Source: Theodoxus fluviatilis (lineage: Eukaryota; Mollusca; Gastropoda; Cycloneritida; Neritidae). Taken from it: 12,500 nucleotides of DNA. The notes under the pieces are model-generated. The model saw only the letters and a program-made list of their open reading frames with translations, had not been told where the DNA came from and did no database searches. The stretch is from assembly GCA_034096865.1 (NCBI GenBank), contig JAWQFJ010028213.1, forward strand, positions 2,501 to 15,000, written 5' to 3'. Within the stretch, counting starts at the first letter, position 1; each line of letters starts with the position of its first letter. This document shows, piece after piece, positions 8,071 to 12,500 of this stretch. Position numbers and translations under genes: made by a program.

Positions 8071-8324
8071 CCGCGGTCCGCACGCAGGACGTGTGGGTGG
8101 GTGGGAGTGACGGCGTGCTGGAGAGTCGCTGGACGTGGCTGAGCAGCGCGGGCGCCCTGGAGTACTCACACTGGGCCCCTGGGGAGCCCAACAACTTCAA
8201 CTCTGGCGAGAACTGCCTGGCGCTCTTCCCCGCCAAGGGCTTCTCCTGGAACGACGCCAGCTGCGAGCTGCCCATGAATTTCCTGTGTGAAATCCCGTAC
8301 GTAGAGCTGACCTTTCCTGTGTGA
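8071..8324 (+). CDS. C-type lectin domain, C-terminal exon
   Basis: This exon completes the CTLD begun at 1223. It starts CC, finishing the alanine codon left open by the phase-1 exon. In joined numbering it shows VWVGGSD (38-44, the WIGG core), W-T-W at 51-53, HWAPGEPNN (64-72) with the EPN motif linked to mannose/GlcNAc-type calcium-dependent binding, ENC (77-79), WND (90-92, calcium ligands), SC (94-95) and NFLCE (100-104). With the exon-1 cysteine this gives all four canonical cysteines (3, 79, 95, 103). The likely role is extracellular sugar binding, as in innate recognition or mucus. The stop at 8322-8324 lies inside a tandem array and exists only because the second unit lost 5 bp. The ancestral end of the protein may have been different. 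Confidence 0.88.
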
Positions 8325-8776
8325 AATTCCGTACGTAGAACTGGCCATGGATGTCCTGTGTGAAATCCCGTACGTAGAGCTGACCTTTCCTGTGTGAAAT
8401 TGCCCATGAATTTCCTGTGTGAAATCCCGTACGTAGAACTTACCTTTCCTGTGTGAACTCCCGTACGTAGAACTGCCTATGAATTTCCTGTGTGAAATCC
8501 CGTACGTAGAACTGCCCATGAATTTCCTGTGCGAAATCCCGCACGTAGAACTGTCCATGAATTTCCTGTGCGAAATCTCGTACGTAGAACTGCCCATGAA
8601 TTTCATGTGTGAAATCCCGTACGTAGAACTGCCCATGAATTTCCTGTGTGAAATCCCGTACGTAGAACTGCCCATGAATTTCCTATGTGAAATTCCGTAC
8701 GTAGAACTGCCCATGAATTTCCTGTGTGAAATCCCGTACGTAGAACTGACTATGCATTTTCTCCCTGAATGTAAGG
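8268..8776 (+). repeat. 39-bp tandem array derived from the CTLD C-terminus
   Basis: About 13 units plus a partial one. The first unit (8268-8306) is the genuine end of the lectin domain (LPMNFLCEIPYVE). Full units of 39 bp (13 codons) start at 8268, 8341 and at 8473, 8512, 8551, 8590, 8629, 8668, 8707. Short 34-bp units lacking about 5 bp start at 8307 and 8439. A 21-bp truncated unit (8380-8400) is followed by a 38-bp unit (8401-8438). The decayed last copy ends near 8776. Seven full units from 8473 are mutually in frame, but shifted by one base from the lectin frame. Each unit carries the palindrome TACGTA. Confidence 0.97.
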
Positions 8777-9078
8777 GCTTGTTGTAGATAAAGCTGGAGC
8801 GATATCAAACGAATCAATGTGGAGATAGATGGATACAGTGGATTGGATATATCTGGACTTTGGTGCGTAGGCGCGCATACACGCTCACATGCTTGCATGT
8901 TCGCACATCTCTATAATTCACGCGGAGTAACACATAGACCCCCCCGAAATCAAACCATCCTGCATTCAAATGTTCTGCCCCCTTTCCTTGTAAGAAAATC
9001 ACTCACCATAGTTACATGTATACAACAAGTGCATTCCCAAGAAAAAGTAGCCCGAGACTGAAATGACGACTGACACAT
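8777..9078. other. No gene recognised; likely 3' flank of the lectin
   Basis: Unique-looking sequence. No AATAAA lies between the lectin stop and 9453; the first is at 9454-9459, which would give a 3' UTR of about 1.1 kb spanning both arrays. Confidence 0.4.
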
Positions 9079-9330
9079 GGACAAACAAATTCACACGGAC
9101 AAACACAAACACGGACAAGCACACACACGGACAAGCACACACACGGACAGACACACACACGGGCAGACACACACGGACAGACACACACATGGACAGACAC
9201 ATACACGGACAGACGCACACACGGACAGACATACACACGGACAAGCATACACACGGACACACACACACACGGACACGCATACACACGGACAGGCAGACAC
9301 ACGGACAGAGAGACACACGGACAAGCACAC
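9079..9330. repeat. 16-bp minisatellite (GGACARRCACACACAC)
   Basis: Sixteen units beginning GGACA or similar and ending in CACAC runs, mostly exactly 16 bp. The first is 18 bp, one at 9161 is 14 bp and the last is partial. Open frames on both strands (Thr/His/Asp-rich on +, Cys/Val/Pro-rich on -) come from the repeat. Confidence 0.97.
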
Positions 9331-9563
9331 AGAGAGAAAGAGACGTGAAAAGTAGACGGATTGACGGGAGAGGGACAAGATCCTACAATTACAGGCGTTC
9401 TGGATGAAAGGACGGACTCGTTGGGTTGTCGATAAAACAGATGGCTAAGGTGGAATAAAAAACAAAAACAAATACACGCGTCGTCCTTCATCTGAAACGT
9501 TTGTCTCTATACTAAACCTGAGATTCCAACACCTCCCTGCGATCTTTGTGATCATTATTTGTT
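9331..9563. other. No gene recognised; AATAAA at 9454
   Basis: Contains AATAAA at 9454-9459 on +, a candidate polyadenylation signal for the lectin with no supporting downstream evidence. Nothing else is seen. Confidence 0.35.
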
Positions 9564-9755
9564 TTGTCCTCTGGAATCCGGCATTCCATCTTTTGCCTAC
9601 GTTTTATACGCATACTTACTTACCTTCTCATTACAAGTTGCATTTCCACATCAGGTCAAACTTCTGAAATACAACGTCTCGTGTTCAAGTGTCCACAGGA
9701 AGTCTATTGTTCACAAACACAGTTTTTTAATTCGCGTAGTGCAGTGGAGATGTAA
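9564..9755 (+). CDS. Small open frame, secretory-like N-terminus, doubtful
   Basis: 63 codons from ATG to TAA. The first 28 or so residues contain a hydrophobic stretch (ILTYLLITSCIS) preceded by basic residues, as in a signal peptide. The remainder contains CPQEVYC and is polar. CATCAG ends at 9654, so the part after it could also be a terminal exon. No family is recognised, and the length is within chance expectation. Confidence 0.15.
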   Translation: MSSGIRHSIFCLRFIRILTYLLITSCISTSGQTSEIQRLVFKCPQEVYCSQTQFFNSRSAVEM

Positions 9756-9783
9756 CTGAGATTGTACATCGCTTCTCAGCTGA

Positions 9784-9945
9784 AATTATCTTTTCCCAGG
9801 GTTGCTGGTGGACATCCGATCATACCTGAGATCATTGGATGAGCCTGACCCAAACTTTGCCTCAATGACGAGTGTGCGTGGATCCATGCTTGACCGTACA
9901 CTGGAGAATGTGATGCGCTGCTCAGCATTACGGAACATTAATTAA
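9784..9945 (+). CDS. Possible orphan coding exon 9800-9945, unknown protein
   Basis: A TTATCTTTTCCCAG acceptor-like tract ends at 9799. It is followed by an open reading in phase 2 (first full codon TTG at 9802) of 47 codons to TAA at 9943-9945. The translation looks protein-like (LVDIRSYLRSLDEPD, then MLDRTLENVMRC), with balanced charged residues and no repeats. ATTAAA overlaps the stop at 9941-9946. I do not recognise the family. It could be the last exon of a neighbouring gene, a retained fragment of a duplicated gene, or chance. Confidence 0.35.
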   Translation, partial: NYLFPGLLVDIRSYLRSLDEPDPNFASMTSVRGSMLDRTLENVMRCSALRNIN

Positions 9946-10410
9946 AATCTTGGTAAAAATATATGTTGTGTTGATGTGTCTCCATAATGTTGAAAATATA
10001 TTGTCCTATATCGATGACGGGTTGATCTTGCGCTGTGTGTTTCTGAAAGGTGAATGTGCCAGTTGGAACACAGAGTGCCAGTGGCACCACACGCTGAACA
10101 GACGCCGTCGACTGAGTAAGGGAGATTACTCCAGGAGGCACTTTCATTTCAATCAAAAGAAGTTGTCTGCCCTTAGACTGCAGTCGGAACAAATTCCATG
10201 CCGTCAAATGCGGGAATGCGCAATCATGTACATGTATTTATGGTGTGTTACAATAGATGTGTGTGCATTCGTGCACACGCTCGCGAATTCTTGAAACATG
10301 TTTGGGGAAAAAAAACGCATGGTGACACTGGAAAACGAAAGCAAACAACTGAGAGATAGATGGGTGGATGTACTGACGGACGAACGCAGGAGGGAGAGAG
10401 GGAAGGAGAT
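9946..10410. other. No gene recognised between exon candidate and LINE
   Basis: Overlapping frames on both strands (89 and 114 codons) have no recognisable domain. GGGAGATTACTCC at 10121-10133 is a near-palindrome and may belong to an interspersed repeat. Confidence 0.35.
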
Positions 10411-10430
10411 TTCAGACTTCAGACTTCAGA
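10411..10430 (-). repeat. LINE 3'-terminal heptamer repeat
   Basis: TCTGAAG, TCTGAAG, TCTGAAA on the - strand. Placed where the 3' end of the element is expected, it probably marks its terminus. Confidence 0.6.
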
Positions 10431-10576
10431 TTTTCATTGTTTCAGGCTATCGGCCCATAACAAGGAGGCATCCAACAATTCTACAATACAATATGCAATA
10501 ACATGAATCAATAAGTTTCTTCGATTACATTTTCCGATACGATTTTTACCACTATCTCAAAGGCGACTGCAATTGG

Positions 10577-11042
10577 TTACGGAGAGGTTGACAACAAATC
10601 GTTCCGTCTCTGCAGCGCATAGTAGATGTACATTGCTGCTTGTCGAGTTTTTTTAGTTTGCATACCATCGATCAAGTAACAGTAACCAATTTTTTTTGCT
10701 CGTGGCACATACTCTTCGAGATATTATGTCCTTAGGTCCTGGAATTTATGACAGTACAGTAAAAATATTTCTTCATTTTCACGTGCATTTTTGCAAAATG
10801 GACAGCATATTTCATCTATTTGTGTTGTTGCATATCTTCTGTTGCTAGCAAGGTCATTTATGTTGCACTTGAATCGAATTAAAGAGTCTCTAAATTTCTT
10901 TATGTTTATGAAATCTATATATTCTTTCGTTTCGAACTCTTGTTTCAATTTTCTGTATACCCAGAATCTTTCACTCTCCATTTTACTGTGCCATTCATGT
11001 TGGAAACAATCTCGTAATCTTTGCTTAAGGTTCTGTAAAAAA
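10577..11042 (-). pseudogene. LINE ORF2 C-terminal tail with Cys-rich motif, frameshifted
   Basis: The - strand reading resumes in a new frame after a run of T/A at about 11037-11050 and gives FRDSLIRFKCNINDLASN, then CCPFC and LLYCHKF, a typical cysteine-rich tail of CR1/I/jockey-like ORF2 proteins. The histidine usual before the last cysteine is not where expected (EEIFLLYC). A stop at 10724-10726 follows a short insertion or rearrangement. In another frame the reading continues to AMYIYYALQRRND and a terminal stop at 10577-10579. The tail is therefore broken at least twice. Its function in the living element is nucleic-acid binding or unknown. Confidence 0.8.
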
Positions 11043-11768
11043 ACTTTTTTCGTTTAAGACGCCTTTGTTAACCCATACAAATCCATAACCCAATTCGCAC
11101 AGTCGTCTTTCAATAAATCTTGTCCAGTTTAATTCAGGTGGCACTAACATATTTGTGAGCATGAGGTAAGCCTGCTTTGGGAGCCAGTTATCCGGTAATT
11201 TGGTGAGTCTTAACCAATACTTGATCGCTTTAATAATGGAGTCAACAAAAAGTGGGTACCTTCCCAGTTCACCATACACCATACAGTTTGGTGTTCTGCA
11301 GTCAAGATTAAAAAATCTCTTGCTTGCAAAGAGGTGTGTTTTTTCAAAATTGTCTTGCCTCTGCAGACCCCATACTTCTGAGACATACAGTAGCGCAGGT
11401 AACACTTGTGCATCAAACATACGAAAGTATATCGACAAATTCATAGTACGAAGCTTCCACATGGCCTTTAACAGATGGGCTATCTTCTTTTTTGAACTGA
11501 TACTCTGATCATTCAGAGCCGCGGTGGCTGATAGTCTGGTAATAAAAACATAGCCGAGATATTTGTATTTGTTGACAACCTCTAACTCTGTATTTCCAAG
11601 GAACCATTTCTCCCCTCGTCCAAGACCGCCACCACGGCGAAACACCATTATTTGTGTTTTCCTTCTGTTTATGAGCAAGCCATACCTCTCGGATATTTGA
11701 GCCAAGTTCTCAATTTGGCACTGTAACCCTACAGGTGTAGTTGACAGTAAAACTACGTCATAAACAAC
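11025..11768 (-). pseudogene. LINE reverse transcriptase thumb and connection region
   Basis: Open from about 11768 to a stop at 11025-11027 on -. It shows YDVVLLS just after the damaged motif C, LLINRRKTQIMVF (motif D region), NKYKYLGYVF (motif E region, RT thumb boundary) and QVLPALLYVSEVWGL, all typical of LINE ORF2. It ends early, in an A/T homopolymer where the frame shifts into the downstream tail. No start codon of its own is needed; it is the continuation of the RT reading. Confidence 0.85.
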
Positions 11769-12500
11769 TCAGGCATTCCTGGCAATAACTGCACGCCATG
11801 TCTTCCTCTAGCACGGACTTGGTCCGCAATCGCCGTGATAAGGAGAGACAAAATTATCAGGCTCTGCAATGCTCCTTGCCTTGCTCCAACGGGGCAGTAA
11901 AAAAAGTCAGAGATGGTAAAGTTCCGTTTCACACATGCCTGAACTTTGGCGTGTATTGCTTTGAGCATTTAAACCATTTTCGTTGAAAGTCCACTGTTTT
12001 GCAAAACATTCCACAAACAGGATCTGTCTACAGAGTCAAAGGCCTTGCTAAAGTCCACAAACGCAGCATAGAGCTTTCCGCGACCAACACCGTACATATG
12101 CGTTGTCGCTATGGCATGAAATGTAAATACATGATCAATCGTGGAGTGCTCAGATCTGAAGCCTGCTTGCTCGGGACATATTGTATTTCTTTCTTCAGCC
12201 CGATTTTGGAGTCGTTTGGTCAGTATCGACGTGAAGATCTTACTGACAATGCTCAACAAGGATATACCCCTGTAATTTTGGGGATCTAACTTATCTCCAG
12301 ATTTAAACAGAGGAATAATAATAGATTTGCCCCCGTCTTCAGGAAAGTATTGATATTCATATAACCGATTGAACAACATTACCAAGAAGGATATTATTTG
12401 AGCGCTAGCCAATTTCAGACATTCACCGGGTATTCCATCAAGACCCACTGACTTATTAGCTTTTAATTTGTTTATTGCCTGCTTTATTTTTTCTTCAGTT
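11753..12500 (-). pseudogene. LINE reverse transcriptase fingers and palm, broken
   Basis: Open from the right edge on -. Motifs in order: KSVGLDGIPGE (motif 0-1), IIPLFKSGDKLDPQNYRGIS (motif 1), QAGFRSEHSTIDHVF (motif 2) and FVDFSKAFD (motif A; its catalytic Asp codon is 12053-12055). An in-frame TAA lies at 11969-11971. The same frame then continues with CPVGARQGALQS (motif B, slightly decayed) to a stop at 11753-11755. Between about 11760 and 11766 the frame shifts at the place where the catalytic Asp-Asp of motif C should be, so only one aspartate remains. It is dead as a polymerase. Confidence 0.92.

Larger units (their letters stand above)
10411..12500 (-). mobile_element. Degraded non-LTR retrotransposon (LINE), open at right edge
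   Basis: A - strand element reading from beyond the right edge to about 10411. It holds the reverse transcriptase and C-terminal part of a LINE ORF2, then about 165 bp of 3' UTR, ending in three copies of the heptamer TCTGAAG/TCTGAAA (10411-10430 on +). LINEs of the CR1, I and jockey type often end in short tandem repeats rather than poly-A. The endonuclease and ORF1 would lie outside the window. Stops and frameshifts show it cannot encode an active protein. The clade is not decided. Confidence 0.9.

Noticed and set aside
8166..8714. 182-codon antisense frame over the lectin array (YGISHRKFMGSST repeats)
   Set aside because: A shadow of the 39-bp array and of the lectin exon, which has clear domain evidence on the + strand.
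8999..9491. Cysteine-rich - strand frames (VCPCVCLSV repeats), like a cysteine-rich secreted protein
   Set aside because: They are translations of the 16-bp CACACAC/GGACA minisatellite, which is open in several frames on both strands.

Overview
The window looks like animal nuclear DNA, most likely from a mollusc. The reasons are an intron-containing C-type lectin gene, a very long intron full of inverted-repeat DNA elements, abundant microsatellites and minisatellites, and a decayed non-LTR retrotransposon. The organism call is inference. There is no bacterial operon, rRNA, tRNA or CRISPR array that I can support.

The best gene is a C-type lectin-like domain (CTLD) on the + strand, split between an exon at 1223-1313 and an exon at 8071-8324. 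The phases match exactly: one base is carried over from the first and two from the second. The joined reading carries all four canonical CTLD cysteines, a WIGG-like VWVGG, an EPN sugar-specificity motif and a WND calcium-site motif. The exon for the N-terminal part of the domain, and any signal peptide, were not found in the window.

The 6.76-kb intron (1314-8070) holds, in order: a 2,044-bp element with 325-bp inverted termini starting 20 bp after the splice donor (1334-3377); CT/CA and TCA/TCG microsatellites; a cluster of short hairpins (4635-4739); a 626-bp MITE-like element with an exact 8-bp target duplication (5911-6536); a nearly perfect 97-bp-arm hairpin with a 19-nt loop (6749-6961); ten 35-bp tandem repeats, most carrying a CRE-like TGACGTAG (7041-7390); and a CCAAT/TATA promoter-like stretch (7571-7594).

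At the lectin 3' end, the last 13 codons of the domain (LPMNFLCEIPYVE) have been amplified into a roughly 39-bp tandem array (8268-8776). The second, shortened unit creates the stop codon. A 16-bp minisatellite follows at 9079-9330. A possible orphan exon sits at 9800-9945.

From about 10411 to the right edge, on the - strand, lies a degraded non-LTR retrotransposon with reverse transcriptase motifs. It has an in-frame stop, a frameshift at the catalytic Asp-Asp motif, further C-terminal frameshifts and a short 3'-terminal tandem repeat. It continues past the window.
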